The position numbers and the translations under genes were made by a program. A DNA stretch of 64,000 nt, from NCBI RefSeq assembly GCF_042242105.1, contig NC_092028.1, forward strand, positions 14,989,338 to 15,053,337. Reading direction: 5' to 3'. Positions 1 to 13,408 of the stretch are shown piece by piece. The notes under the pieces are model-generated. The model worked only from the letters and a program-made list of their open reading frames with translations. It searched no databases and was not told the DNA's origin. The stretch's first letter is position 1, and each line of letters begins with the position of its first letter. Source of the DNA: Pempheris klunzingeri. Its lineage: Eukaryota > Chordata > Actinopteri > Acropomatiformes > Pempheridae.

Positions 1-914
1 TGAGGTTGTGTACGATACTTTCTGGGCTAAACAGTAGCAGCACAGTAGACCAAGACAAGGTATGTAATTTGTTAGACCTTCAATTAAGCTGGCATGTCAG
101 TTAACAACACTTTTCCCAAACTGAAGTGAACATTTAATCTCAGAATAAAAGTATTCATGTATGATATCAGATAAAATATACATTTACACACATTTGATTT
201 AAAGTGACCGTACACACTGAGAGTGAGTGACTAACTCTTTTTACTAACATCTGGAGCTGGTGTTCAAGACCTCCCACCCCCCACCCCCCCTCCTTTGAAT
301 ACCAACTGTGTTACATCAAGATGCAGGGGTCCAGATTCTGTGTGTCTGCATATATGTGTGTGTGTGTGTGTGTGTGTGTCTGTGTGTGAGAGTAAACCAA
401 ATTCCTGGAGTAAAAACACAGCCTGTAGGATGTGGAAGGGTCACGAATGGGGAACAAGGGCGTGTGTTTCTGAGGAATTAAGGAACAAAACGGGTGGAAT
501 TAGTAAGGTGGCTAACATAGGAGACACATGAACAACTGAGCGTATTGTCTTAAACGTGTGTGTGGGTGTGAGAGTGAACACAGCTGTGGGTCTCCATGTA
601 TTATCTCCCCATGCACAGCTCATAATAAATCCAAATGTTGCTCTTGCTAACTGGGAAGACATTGACCCGACTCTCTCTTCAGATGTAGCTTGATTCAGTT
701 TAGCAACACAAATAATTCTCTGACTTTTACAGGAAATGTCTTTGTCACTGTGTCATGAATTAAGTTATAGTGTTTACACAATTTGATATGAAATAATAAG
801 GAACACTTCCTTATCCAGGATCTCATGTTTCAATCTGGCTTTTCAAGTAAAGCATAGCACTGAGAATGCTCTACGTAATCTCCCCCTTATAGAGATGTAA
901 AGATTTAGCCGTAA
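1..914. other. Non-coding stretch, no gene seen
   Basis: No exon-like open frame with splice sites was found on either strand. It holds a short C-rich run near 275-292 and a TG microsatellite at about 355-379. It may be 5' intron of nherf2, whose first visible exon starts at 13409. Confidence 0.5.
355..379. repeat. (TG)n microsatellite
   Basis: About 12 uninterrupted TG units, followed by an imperfect TG/AG extension to about 390. Confidence 0.9.
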
Positions 915-1461
915 TTGTACTTAAATGAAGCTCTGCACTTGATAAAGTAGATCACAATGTCTTAATGTGTTGTCTAAAAGAATTTGTCAGAGTTGCAGAT
1001 GCTGCTCTTATGCAGTTTGTCTTCTATCTCTCAATTTGTTCTTAACTGTGGAGAACCCCAAGGCTCTGTCCTAGGTACCCTTCCGCTTTGCCTTCTGCTT
1101 TGTCTCTATCCTCTTGGTGAATAGCCATAGCCATAACATTTCTTTTCATTTGTTAATGTCGATGACGAGCAACTTCATGTGTCTGTAAAATCAGGAGCAA
1201 CCACCAATCTTTAAATACTGTCAAATAACTCCCTCTAATATCTGGCCTAGTGTCAGAAATTTACGAGTTATTTTTCATTATAATCCAACTTCTCATTTTT
1301 AAGTTAATGAAGAAGTTCTGTCTTGTATTAATCAACTTGCTATTGTTTTGAAAACAATTGTTTTGTTTTAATTTTTTTTATCTCACTTTCTGACTTGGAG
1401 ATGGTAATTCATGCTTTCATCTTTTCCAGTTTGCTGCTCATACTGGAATGATTATGAAGTT
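915..1461 (+). mobile_element. Degenerate L2-like LINE reverse-transcriptase remnant
   Basis: Reading the + strand with frame changes gives decayed reverse-transcriptase blocks in the right order. A 'FDKVDHNVL' block near 938 corresponds to the usual FDTVDHNILL. A 'GEPQGSVLG' block near 1053-1080 corresponds to GVPQGSVLGP. A 'VDDEQLHVSVKS' block near 1155-1190 corresponds to YADDTQLYVPLKS. Near 1380-1440 a block resembles LSQADTEKLIHAFISSRLDYCN. Several stop codons and frameshifts show that the copy is dead. The block order and spacing suit the L2/maui type of non-LTR retrotransposon; the clade assignment is from memory of these motifs. The ends are approximate. Confidence 0.75.
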
Positions 1462-2721
1462 GTAACATTTCTGCGGCACTCTGTCCATCCATAGTCTATG
1501 GATAGAGTAAATTTGTAGAGCTAATTTGTAAGTGTGGCAATTGAGAGACTTGACCCAAAATTAAGCATTATTTATAGATTGCACTACTTTTGTGTAGCCC
1601 TTACTGGGTCAGAGTATAGGAAAACAGGCCTGCCATATCTTTGAATCATGTGGGACTGATCTCTGAATTCCCCTTTTCAAATCATTAACACTCATATTTA
1701 GTCAGTTCCTAGAGTCTTTATCCCACCAAATAATGTCTGTTTGGGAAACATACAATCACTCTGCTTCTCTATCTCCATTTTATTAATCTCATCGGTTGTT
1801 GCATGTGGAAATAGAAGTGGAGCGTAGGTCGGCTGTAGCCAGGCCAAGGATCGATCGATGCGCTGCCCACACAACAGCATCGCCAACAAATCCGGGAGAG
1901 ACAAAGAGAGAGAACTCAAGAGGCAGGCAGCAAGAAATTCTTCATTGCTACACCTCATTACTGCTGATGGAGAAGTTCTTGAAAGCAGTGAAGAGAGCTT
2001 TGGACCCAGTGTGCTTTAGCAATGTGTGCTATTGTCACACCTGTGCTGTTTCACAGCCTTATCCATAGCTATAACTGGCTGTTATTGTCCCTCCTCGCCC
2101 ATGTTCAGTCCCTTCACATGTTCGGTTTTCATCTGCTCACAGCTGAGAGCCAGCGTACATTCCCACACATCGATCCGTGCAGCGTTCACACACACTGAGC
2201 CGTTTGTGTTTTTGATATCCCACTGGCCCTGCTCTGTTTCGCTCAGCTCACACATCAGCATCTTGGATCACTTTAATTGCAGCCGTCCTTTTCTCTGTTT
2301 GTGGGAGTGGAGTAGATGTGATGGGAGAGAGGTTTGGTATCCTTATGGATCCTTATGGGAATAGTATGAATGCATGAGTAACACTCAGCAAACAGAGGGG
2401 GAGGTGTAGTTTATGTGAGCATGAGGCAAGGTCAGTGTGCGTTACAAGAATGAGAGAGGACGTCTGTGGCATAGCAGCAGACAGGAATCCCCTCTAATTG
2501 ATTCATTATGCTCTGGAAAGTGGGAGAGAGAAATTTAGATCCATCTGCTGTCTGTTATACACATATACACACAGAAGTACATAAATCTTTGGCCTGGTGT
2601 CATCTCTGAGGCCTCCCCCACACAAAGCCTGTTCGTGACTCTATGATGTCACTTACACAGTACGTCTTCACCAATCTGGGCCCCACAGGTTTAAAGACAC
2701 ACACACACACATATACATATA
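1462..2721. other. Non-coding stretch, no gene seen
   Basis: Short open frames on both strands (for example 1698-1958 and 2026-2364) show no domain, no matching splice pattern and low-complexity composition. Nothing supported. Confidence 0.5.
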
Positions 2722-2835
2722 GAGCTGCAACTAATGATTATCGATTCATGTGCTGACTATTTACAATTAATCAAGTGTTTGCTCTATAAAATGTCAGACA
2801 TTTGTTGAAAATCAGATGCTGGATTTTTTTTTTAG
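2722..2835 (+). repeat. Dispersed repeat, 'gctgcaactaatgattatcgatt' end
   Basis: The start 'gagctgcaactaatgatt' and the following 'tataaaatgtcagacatttg' are the mirror of the repeat that ends at 16961 on the opposite strand. I recall this family as widespread in teleosts, probably a non-autonomous DNA transposon. The copy may extend to about 3085, where 'gatgctgggaccag' resembles 16795-16810 in reverse. Confidence 0.55.
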
Positions 2836-4315
2836 GCCAAAACACAATGCTGACATAACAGCCCATAGTAAAAGTGAAGTTAAACAATCCTGATACGGAT
2901 CAATTTATTTTACAGTGTGAAAATAAACATGTCAGTGCTCTGAAGACAGTGTTTCTAAATGGCTTCAAACCATTATTTATTGGCGGACATAGACTTCAAC
3001 AGACAAAGAAAATCTGTAAATATTGAAATTTTTCCATTTGGGATGCTGGGACCAGTAATTTTTTCATCAACTATTTCAGCATTTCAACATTTCCCACAAA
3101 ACTTCACCCCCATTTTATACTTTCACATTCTCTGCCTCCATCACGCTCCTCCCTCTCTCTTACTCTTACATCCTAACCAAGGGATGACAGATGTCTGCCA
3201 CACACTGATAACAGGGGTGTGGACACACACACACACGCAGGTTACATTAGCAACATCAACGGCTGTACCGTCCCTCTTGCGAAAAACAGAGGTAGAAAGA
3301 AAAACTGACAAGAATATAATGAAGGGGAAAAACAGCTTTTAATCTAATGATAGATTTAAAAGACCAGAGAAGATAAAGAGGAGAAAATAGTTGCATTCAC
3401 CTTTAAAATCTCACTCCCTCATCTGTGACACACACACACACACACAGCAGCACATAACTGCTGAATATATCAGCACGCCAGCAGCCCACACAATTTAAAC
3501 TGACATTTAAATGCAAGTAGGCGCAAATGTTGTATTCTGCAGTCACTTCATGTGAACGCGTTGCACCATGAAGCAGTCAGAGATAAGAGAGGGGCAGAAA
3601 GTAAGAGGGAGTGGAAGGGTTAAAGAACTCGGGCCAATAGAAGACATGAAATACCACGACATGGAGGGTGGAAGTGTGCTCCGCAAAATAAATAGAAGAT
3701 TAGGGAAGAATGGAGTGTAGAAAGATAGTGTCAGACAGATGCAGGAAATGTAAGAGAGGGGTTCAAGCCACCTGTTGGTTTGCCTCCTCTCCTCTCGCTC
3801 TCGCTCTCTCTGTCTGCCTTCGCATAGTTTCGCTAACCTCCTCAAGATATGCTCCGACCGTGACAATGAAACAGACGCAGAGGAATATTATGAGACACTG
3901 TTATTGTGCAGCTGATGAACATAGACGTTATGGATAGACGAAGGGATGAGACGGCTTCGTAGATTGCTGAAGATCAGGGATATGGTCACAGTCATGAGAG
4001 TCCTTTAGATGGTTTATTGGTCGACGACAGCGCTTTTGATCTTTTTCGTTCTGCAGCATATGACTAGCATGAAAGAGGGCCGTGAGAATTCAATCAACTT
4101 CAGGCTCTCAAACAAACTAAAGCTGTGCTCTCTCTCTCTCTTTCTTTCTATCAGAAAGACCGTAACAGGGTGACATGTACAAACGCTCGCGTTCCCATCA
4201 CCAGGCACAAGACTTTGTTTCACAGCCAGTTCAATATAGAAACACAGCAGCATGTACGTAGAGACAATACATAGAATCTCCATAGAAATTTCATGGATCC
4301 AGCACACATTCAGTC
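2836..4315. other. Non-coding stretch, no gene seen
   Basis: Contains short CA runs near 3223-3236 and 3429-3446 and a TC run near 4126-4142. The small open frames here, including the 127-codon one at 2959-3342, look like chance frames across repeat and simple sequence. Confidence 0.5.
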
Positions 4316-4985
4316 AGTGAAGCAATGCCACAGGGAAACTCCTGCTGAAGTGAGCTCTCCTCCATTTTAAGGTCCTGTGTCTCAGTCCAGTTGGCTGTAA
4401 AGTGACGTGATGGTTGAGTGGCTGATCAGCGATCAGTTCCCTTTGGTATTGTGGCGGCTGGGTGTGTGGTGGCTCTGTGGTCCACGTCTGAGAGTTTCGG
4501 CGTGGGAAGGCAGTTGATTTTAGAGGCAGCATGTGTAATGCTGGTAAGTTTGCTTTTGTTGGAGATGGTCAGTGTGGTGAAGAAGCAGGGGCAACAGTAC
4601 AACAGGATGGGTTGAATTATGCTTTTGTAAAGAAACAACAGGAGGTGGGGGGGGGGCAACAGACTGTGCTCTGAGTTTACAGATAACATGGAGTCTTATG
4701 CTGGGATCGTTTATGGATCCCATTGATGATCCCAATGTGGTTTTATTGTCTGAAGTCAAGATTCTTGAAGTCATTGACTTGTTCCACAGTCTTGCCATGG
4801 ATGGAGGGGGGGTTCAGTCCAGTGGGGGGTATCTTTGACGTGCTAATGACCATTTTTTTGTTTTGTCCACATTTGGTTGAAGGTAGTTATTAGTGCACCA
4901 TTGTGTGAAGTGAAAAACGTTTTGACAGAGTTTTTGTCAATGAATAGAGAATTGCAGTGTCATCAGAGTATTTGACGTATGTGGT
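4316..4985 (-). mobile_element. Non-LTR retrotransposon remnant, 3' end of reverse transcriptase
   Basis: On the - strand the sequence reads as the C-terminal part of a LINE polymerase. A block 'YSDDTAILYSL' near 4975 corresponds to the catalytic YADD motif. It is followed by 'KKMVISTSKIPP', 'IHGKTVEQVNDFK', 'SIIQPILLYCCPCFF' (near 4600) and 'ASKINCLPTPKLSDVDHRA' (near 4480). The order is that of a fish LINE ORF2 C-terminus. At least two stops and a frame change interrupt it, so it is a fossil. It may also be the source of the small open frames at 4314-4532 and 4426-4689. Confidence 0.8.
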
Positions 4986-6600
4986 GAGTCACAAAATCAT
5001 CATGATGGAAAAACAAGCTTAACTATATTCCTATTTAGTCTTAGATATGGTTGTTACAGGTTTAAACTTATAGTTGACTCAATTACTTAAGCACATTTTC
5101 TGGAGCACTATTTGATTAAACAATAAAATGAGGAACAAAAAACAATCAGCACAACAACTTTGGACAGATTTTGTAGACTCGTGTTGATGCAGTATGTTGC
5201 GTAGATCCCCAGTAACACTTTCACTAATTCCACACGCAGCTTGTTAAGAGACACAGCTGACCTGAGAACAGCCAGAGCCAAGAGATGCTAGCAACTTGGA
5301 GACATATTCAGCACTCATGTTCATGTAGCTAAGAGGATAAAACATAAGTGAGAGATTCTGTGCTCACGTATAGTGTGTTTTTACTCATTTCATTGTTAAA
5401 ATATATTTTTTATCAAGGAGGGTGGTAGTTATTCTCCTTATTTCATTGCTTTAGTGTAAAAACTGAGGCGAGATTTGTGCTTTTTTTGTTTTCCTGCAGC
5501 GATTTTAAACTCAGTAACGGAGTTTGACTTTTAAACCCTCGAGAGGCAGATGAGACTTGGTGTTTTAATATGTGGAGTACAAGTGGTGCAATGACCGTTG
5601 TGACATTTATACATTTTTATGATTTTTTTTATATGGACTTTTAAGTGGACATCGTGGACAACATGATGTGAGACTGTGGGGAGCTGTGGCCCGAGTTTCC
5701 ATCATGTCACCATCAAAGCTCTGATGTTCTGTGCTAATTGTTCATACAAGAAGTCAAGCTGACGGCCTTCATATCCATCATGATCTCATCTGTGCTCAGT
5801 GACAGTTCAGCTGCGAGCTGCAACACCCTTCGCAATATGTTTTCACTCGCAGGAGTTTTGCAGCGAAACGCAGCTTCAGCCCTGCAGCTTTTCAGTCAAC
5901 CTGACGGTCGAGCTCTAACATCTTGAACAGCTGTTAAATGACAACACAAATCAACATCCATGACTGCTTTGTCAGACATTCAAGCGAAATGGAAAAAGTC
6001 ATTTCTTTTTACAATCAGCCCATCAAGTTTCCCCTCAGCATTTCAATGGCTGAATTTCTGCTTTCTCGTGAGCTGTATTTATAGTTTGCATAGTGAAAGC
6101 AAAGAAGTGAATACTATTTTTTATGGACCCAGTCCATATATTTTCCTTCTATCATTGATTTCGCTCTCTTTGAACTTTCTAGGAAAAGAGAGAAGTTGCT
6201 TCTGTTGCAAACTGAAAATTGTTATGGACTACTGCTGCTGTATGAAGGTTGTGGCAGTGAAACAAAGGTGTGACGACTCAGGAGAAGGAAGAGATGTGCA
6301 GGTTGACTGGAGTTCGTTTTACTGTACTTTAATTGATCACGAAGACACCAGTCAGTAGTTGTGACGACTGATACAGGATGTGAAAACGTGACTCCGGTAC
6401 ATTGTGACTGCACAGCACGTTGAGTCATGACTCGTGACAAGTTCAGCTCTCGACTTTTACAGCATGCCACCCCCTTAGTCTCCCACTTCCATATTTCATT
6501 TTGTTGTGGTTTGTTTTTTGTTTCAGTTTTTTGTTGTTTAAAATATGTTATTTTGCCTTCTAGCCAAGACTCAGAAGGGAAGATACCAGTCACACGTCGC
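4986..6600. other. Non-coding stretch, no gene seen
   Basis: AT-rich sequence without splice-flanked coding blocks. The open frame at 5960-6358 (132 codons) has no recognisable domain and poor coding composition. Confidence 0.5.
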
Positions 6601-6604
6601 ATAT

Positions 6605-7110
6605 GTAGCTGTAGATAGCAGCCGTTAGCTGAGCTTAGCACAAGGACTGGAAGCAGAGGGAAACAGCTAGCCTGGCTCTGTCCAAGAGTAACAAAATGTG
6701 CCCACTGACGACTCTAAAACTCACCACTCAACATGTGATTTGTTTAATCCTGACAAAAACTGAAGTGTAAAAATATCTGGTCACTGTTTTATGGGGCAGA
6801 CAGTTTGCGGGCCAGAACCAGTCGCCAGGCAACCAGCAGAGACTCTAGGAAGTTACTGCTCCCAAATAGGCCATCACATAACCCCCCCAATAAAACAGGA
6901 CATTGTAGTTTTTTAACACTTTGATCATATATGCATTAAACATACAATATGCTTGTTCGTGAGCTTTAGACGTGCTGGGTGATGGATTTTGTTTGTTTCT
7001 TTCTTTCTGACAGAGCCAGACAAGCTGTTTCCCCACGTTTTCAGTCCTTATGCTAAGCTAAGATGAGCTTAATAGTTACCATGCAGATGTGAGAGTGGTT
7101 TCAATCTTTG
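6605..7110 (+). repeat. Fold-back dispersed repeat, copy 1
   Basis: The left arm holds 'gccgttagctgagcttagcac' and 'ggaaacagctagcctggctctgtcc'. The right arm holds the reverse-complement-like sequences 'gacagagccagacaagctgtttcccc' (7011-7036) and 'atgctaagctaagatgagct'. The middle carries 'gccaggcaaccagcagagact' near 6822. The arms are inverted copies of each other, so a transcript would fold into a long imperfect hairpin. The same family occurs at about 15770-16205, 22950-23300 and 48533-49020. Confidence 0.7.
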
Positions 7111-7434
7111 CAATGAACCACATATGAATAAATGAACTAATAACCATATTTATTAGAATGGGGATATTTGTGTTAAATAGCAGTGATTCAACTTTGCATC
7201 TTGAGTCTGTAACATTCATCAACCCAGAGTGCAGAGCAATTTGCTCCATGACAAAATACGGGATCACTTTTCCAATCTGATCATGTTGCTCTTTACTTTA
7301 TCGTTCCTATATGTTTTTCCCAGGAGCATTCGCTCCTGTGTTTTCACACATCCCACCTTAACGCTCCTCTCTCCTTTTCACTCGCTCCTGATTTATGATC
7401 TTAGGAAACACTTAAACAGCAGGTACCACATGTA

Positions 7435-7462
<28 letters not shown>
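7435..7462. repeat. (CA)n microsatellite
   Basis: About 14 CA units ending in 'catatacac'. Confidence 0.9.
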
Positions 7463-7470
<8 letters not shown>

Positions 7471-7942
7471 TCTGAAGCAGAGCAGGGGACTTTGTAAACA
7501 TATCCCAGCAGGTCCCGTCCTAGCAGAGCAGCGCTGGACACACAAACACGCACAGCTAGCACTCGTATCACAGAGCTGTTACGCAATACACCACAACACC
7601 AGTGGGAAAAGCTGCTGTTGGTTATCGAGATCTCTGGCCGGTCTTCGTGTTCTCATATTCTCTGTGCCTGCCTCTCTTCCTGTCCTCCACATGCTGTGCA
7701 TCATCTCCCTTTCTGCCTTGCCCTATTTATCTTTATCTTTCTGAGTTCTCCTCTCCTCTGTTACTCAGTCCTTCATTTTCATCTTTACAAGCCCCAAATC
7801 CCTCTCTGCTTTTCTCCAGCTGCCTGTCATTTCCTTTCTCTCTTGTTCCCTTCTGACTCCTCTCACTTTTTCTCACCCACAACGAACTGGCCAAATTCAC
7901 TATTTCCCCCTTGGATAGAGCAACATGTAAAGCAGCTGTATG

Positions 7943-8004
7943 TGGGGTACACACACACACACACACATATACCCCCCCACACACACACATACCCACACAC
8001 ACAC
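7943..8004. repeat. Compound (CA)n microsatellite
   Basis: A CA run, then 'tatacccccccac', then a further CA run interrupted by 'tacc'. Confidence 0.85.
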
Positions 8005-9745
8005 AAGCACATGTCATTGGCCTAAATGACTAAATGACAGCAATTTTCTTAATTTGGTAAACCCCTCTAAATGATCCTCATATGGGCTTTGCAGACATGT
8101 TTGAATCATGCTGTCACACAGACACAGAGCAGTGTCAGAGCACACAAAACTCCTCAAAGGATTAAAATCTCCATGAAATCTGTAGATAAGACATATGTGT
8201 TGTCCTAAAGCTGCACCTCTTGTCCGACAGATAGAACAGGCTGCACTGGTTCCACTACTGTCTTCATGGCAACTGGTTGTCAACCATGACGTCAGAAAAG
8301 TCCCACGTGCTCCTGTTGTTTGTAGCTCATGCGCCTCGGCGTCATGCAGCATCAGCAACACTTCCATTCACTGCTTCATTTTTAATTAGATCAGGCATCG
8401 TAGATGAACTCTGGCTTCAGGCCGACAGCCACCATGCGTTTTTGCTGCTTCCAGGAAATGTACGTTTGTGGGGTCAATCTAAATGCAGAAATTTGATTTT
8501 TTTCAGAGTTCAGAGGTCACAATACCAACAAACATGTTACATATGGAATAAAACAGCCATGTTTTGGTGATGCTAACTGTAAAAGCACACCATTGCTCAT
8601 ATCAGCAAACTGAATCTTCACTAATCCTTGCCCCTCCTTAGTTACCGTTGCTAGGGCTGCCAACAATAACTTAGGAGGGCAAAGTAAAATGTTTATAATT
8701 CTTATAATACTTGGACCAACGAGTGTTTAAGCAAAAGCAGGTTTCTGGTTCCACATTGAGCGTGGATTATGTCGGCTGAAAAGTTGGTTGAAAAATGGAT
8801 CTGTCATTGAATTTATGTGTGTTAGTGTCTCCAGCTTTATTTTAATGAAAAGCCTGTATAATGGTAGTAATATGCACTTAATGGCTACCATACATGCTTA
8901 AATTGTGCTTAGAGGCTGAGGCTAAAGCTGCGTGTCCCATCCAAAAACACAACAGTCTCGCCAGCTGGCGATCCGGAGAATATTTGGAATTAAAGGAGCA
9001 GCAGTTTTTCGTCTATTGTGGTAAAGATTAATTGTTTCAGGAATATACAAGAATGTATCCTCCAACTTGATTGACATTTTATTGCAGCAGAAGTTGATGT
9101 TTTCAGCTGGTCTGAACACAGTAGGCTTAGGGTAATTTCTGCATTGCAAGCCCAGCTGGAAAACAGGCTGTCGACTCCAGTTGGCTTTTTCCAAACTGAG
9201 AAATAACATTAACAAAACGGGATGCAGTATTTAGGTCATGGAAGGACTCCGGTCGAGTTATGGAAAGTCATAAAAAACTACATCAGGGCCATGGAACAAA
9301 AACTGATGAATACGCTTTTAGTTGGATTTTCCCTCTAAATGGTTGGACACAAAGCTCTCTTGCTTGTTTAACCTTCCATCCACTGATTGTCAGTTTTCCA
9401 CTGTATTCAATACATATATGTGTTTGTTACATAATCTAGTTCTACCATTCAGTAGGCCGTTCAGTTTTTAGTCACTAAATAGGTCATTTATCCACACTGG
9501 TTAGTGTGTTTTCAGTACACACTGAAATTAGTTCCTATGACATTATCTGCTGGCACTCTAAGTCGTGCGTCAGACTTCTCTTTAGACAAATCTGCCTTTA
9601 GCGAACTAAACGCAGCAGAAAAAACAACATACTTCTGACTGAGGGCTCAAAGGAAACTTGACCTCCTGATTTATTAGAATGGGGATATTAAGTTAACCAT
9701 AATCCCCAATGGGAAGCATGCAAGTGAAAGCATTGTAGACATTAC

Positions 9746-9770
9746 ATACACACACACACACACACACACA
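9746..9770. repeat. (CA)n microsatellite
   Basis: About 12 uninterrupted CA units. Confidence 0.9.
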
Positions 9771-10099
9771 GGATTTAAGGTTTCTTTGTAGCACATGCTC
9801 AAAAAAAACTTCATTGTGTTGTGGGCCAGCAGTGAGCCAATGATCCTTGGCTGTGAAAGGGTTAACAGCGGTCATGATCCATCCTATCGCAGTGCGCCAC
9901 CGCTCAATTATTCAGCAAGCTGAGATCTAGTTTCATCAACTGCTAACGCAACTGCCAGCAGTCACAACCAGAAGGAAATATAGACATGACACAAGCTAAA
10001 CACAAGTCTTTATTCTCAGTCAGACACCACGTAAACATCAGACTGGTCCCATTAAGACTCAAAGATACAGTCACAAGCACATATAGACTCACCACTACT

Positions 10100-10620
10100 G
10101 CTAAATTTATAATAAAAAAGTCATTTTTAAAGGAGATACATTAAGCAAATTTTAGGTTCATACTGTTTACCTGCTGTAACGTTTAAAACAATACGTTTTT
10201 CCTCATTCTGTGCCTACTCCAGAATGCTCTTTTCAACCTCTTACTGAATTTAGCCCCCATCTCTTTAAGGCCCCTACTGAAAAGCTTAGTCTGCTCTGAT
10301 TGGTCAGTTCCCACAAGCCTGAGGAGGCACCGCCCACCAACTCCGTCACAAAATAAAGTAGATCGTCACTTTCTCATTTGGTGGAGGATATGAAGACTGT
10401 TGTGTGGGATTTTGTAGCCAACAACATGTTTTGCCCGCACTTTTGACATCTTCGACATGCAGCACTAGCATTAGCGAGATAACAACAATGTCAGACAGTG
10501 GGTGGGACCATCAACCTGCTGAAGGGGTGAAGGAGGTCACATGTTCAACAAGGGGGCCAAATTTTAGAGGACGGTCTTTGCTCATAGTTTGGGGATCGTT
10601 TGACTTGTCCACTTTAAGTC
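10100..10620 (+). repeat. Dispersed repeat related to the MITE at 17706
   Basis: The stretch 'cagacagtgggtgggaccatcaacctgctgaaggggtgaaggaggtcacatg' (about 10489-10541) matches about 17931-18009 with gaps. The upstream part ('gatacattaagcaaattttagg' and 'ctgattggtcag') is of a type common in fish repeats. The ends are uncertain and no clear terminal repeats were found. Confidence 0.5.
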
Positions 10621-13408
10621 TCTAAGTCTTTAAAACAACAATGTTGTTGAAGGTAACATTAGGTTAATTAGCTAGCTAGCTTTGTAAATCTGCCTGTTAC
10701 CATTGCCACTGTTATTGTTACCTCTTGATGTGCTGGTTTGAAAACTTTGAGCCTGATTGGCATAGCAACAGTAACTAAGGGGGTGGCGTTTAGCGAAGGG
10801 TGAATGATGTACGTAAATTTAGCTCAATATATATCACATTGCAATATATTAATCCAAAAAAGGAATCAAATTTCTAATGTAATCAAACTTGAGTAACCCA
10901 ACCACGGAGTCAAACACAAGTCTTGTGTGTGGACGGTTCTCTCCCCCACATGTACTCACAGAGACTGACACAAACAAAGGCGTTATTGTGACAGGAAACT
11001 AAAAGAATTCACGGGATGGCACTTGTCCCTTTGACAGCACATCCTCTCAGTGTGCCACAGTCAGGACGCTGGGGTCAGTCCATGTGTGTGTGTTGTGTCC
11101 ATCAGTTCCATAATGTTCTGCTGTGGGCGTGAAATATTCCAGATTGTTTTCCTTATAGAAAAGCAGAATTTTCCATGTGAACCATGTTTTCCATGTGTGT
11201 TTTGTTGCTGTTACATTCACATGCGTGGGGCAAAACATGGACACTGTGTTTTCCCAGCAGTTCCTGCTGCCTCTCCACCCATTGGGACTGTTTTGAAAGG
11301 TTTGCTGACAAAGGATGAAAACATCACATCTTATTTCTCTCTTTCGCTCATCAAAATATTTTTCTCAAAAACCATGAAGTTTTCAACACCCACTGTTCAA
11401 ACAAACACGATGACCGCATTTCATTTGATGGCCTCTCCTCTTGGAGAGGTTGCGTGGTAACTCCAAACCTCTTTGCCTTGCCACTCTTCTTTCGAGCCAG
11501 GAGTCTCTTTCCTTGTACACCTTTCTACAGACATCTGCATCCATCCACTACCAGTAAAGAGCAGAGAACACACGCAGACTAATGGGCAAAGTTAAACCAC
11601 TAAGTTTGTATAGATCAAACCCACAGCACCCAAAGACCAAATCAGAAGTGTCCAAAATGCGCACTAACGTCAAAGACTGAGACTTTTAGAGATGGCTCAG
11701 GCCCCAGGGGGTGATTAGTGGGGTGCAGACAGGCATTGAGAGGCCGACGGAGGTTAGATTGGCAGACACTTGCGTCTCCCCCGCATAATGACTCCCAGCT
11801 GTGCAACTCTCGCTGTTTACTTTAGAGGAGTCCCACTGCACAATCTTTTCCTCCCCGTCGTCACTAACTGGAAGCCTCATCTTGATTTTTTCGGTTCCGA
11901 TCCGTCTCCAGTCTGTTAATCTGTGTGCTGAATTTCTCCGCACACTCTTAACTTGACTGTTTCTTTTCTTTAACTCTCTTTCTCAGTCCTCTCGCTGCAT
12001 CTAATTTTCTATCCCTCCCACGCACTCTCGCCCTCACCGCTTGGTCCCTTTCTCCTCTCCCCTCCCATTTCTCTCCTTTGTCCAGATCCCATGATGCTAA
12101 TACATTTGATTTCAGATATACTTTCTATCCTTTATAAAAATCTACCCCCTGCTGCCCAACCCAGCCACTTCCTCTCCAGGCAGGAAAAGGAGGATCTGGA
12201 GGGATTTAAGAGAGCTGTTGTTAGACTCTCTCCCTCCTTTGCAGGGCAAGCTGCCTAGATCACTGCTACTCTAAAGAATTTGGTGCCTGAAATTATAGCA
12301 TATGTTGCAATGTTTTTCTTACAGTTGTGGGGTAGAATTTGAGGTATTATTGTGCATTTGCAATATAAAGGAAGTTAAAGAGGAGATAGAGTTCAGAGAA
12401 ATTGATCACTAGTTAATTATTGTTAAAAAAAAAAAAAAGCAGTTTAAAAAAAGATGTCCTTGTTCTTTGTCAGAATAAACCATAAACCATCTTTTCCTCT
12501 CTACACCCTGAAGTACCTTTGCCTCTCTCTTTCCTTCTCTCTCTCTCTCACCCTGCCCACATACTCCATATGTATTTTTAGCTGGCACAAACTGGATCAT
12601 GCTGATAGCTTCGCATATGCAGTGGAAACAGCAGACTTGTTGCGTAATATGAATGCAGATGCACACATGTGTATTGTATGCAGACATACATGTGGTCACC
12701 CGACACCCGCTCTACCTCTCTGTTACCTCACAGCTAATATCAGCTGAGGTTACAGAGCTGGCCACCAGCTATTAGCCCTCTCACTGCACATTTTTTTTGC
12801 CGGCGTGTAGGTGGTAAATCAGTGTGATCACACTGCAGAGCTCAAGGCACAATTATACAGGTTCTATAAATGTCTTCATCCAGGCTGTTAGAGCTGTCAG
12901 CGGCGTGGACAGCTTCTCTCCAGAATAAAATGCGCTGTATAACATCGATTCTACAACTGAATGATAATTTAAAATGAAAACATAACAAGGAGAATAACCC
13001 TGTAACCAACAAAAAAATGATATACAAGTAATGAGATAAAACACGTGGAATATGGTTTGGTGAGACTGCATTGTGTTCTACCTACAGGCTTGAAAGGTGG
13101 TTCTTGTGTTGCCACTCTGACTTTGCCAATCTTTCTACATACACTGCCCCTTTTAAACCTCTTTTATAGGCCTTTAAACTTTATAAATGCCAAAGTTGTG
13201 GTGTATATTCTTAGGTACTTCCTGGCTGTCTTCATGAACTAATGGGTAAACCTTTATATTTACATAGTTTTTATATATTTTACCTGTATTGCCGTTGCAT
13301 CTCTCTCTAACATTACATAGTAATCGCTTACTTGTTCCCTAGAAGAACAAGCAAAAGTGTTTCTGCATTGTAAAACACATTGTACACATTTTTCTCATTC
13401 TCTCTCAG

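Larger units (their letters stand above)
7111..13408. other. Presumed nherf2 intron, repeats but no exon seen
   Basis: No coding block with flanking splice sites was found. In particular, nothing resembling the PDZ1 exons of nherf2 was seen on the + strand. It contains CA microsatellites (7435-7462, 7943-8004, 9746-9770), a dispersed repeat around 10100-10620, and TC-rich tracts near 7660-7900 and 11960-12080. Confidence 0.5.

Noticed and set aside
6605..7110. Long hairpin considered as a microRNA precursor or structured RNA
   Set aside because: The same inverted-arm sequence recurs at least three more times in the window, so it is a dispersed repeat.
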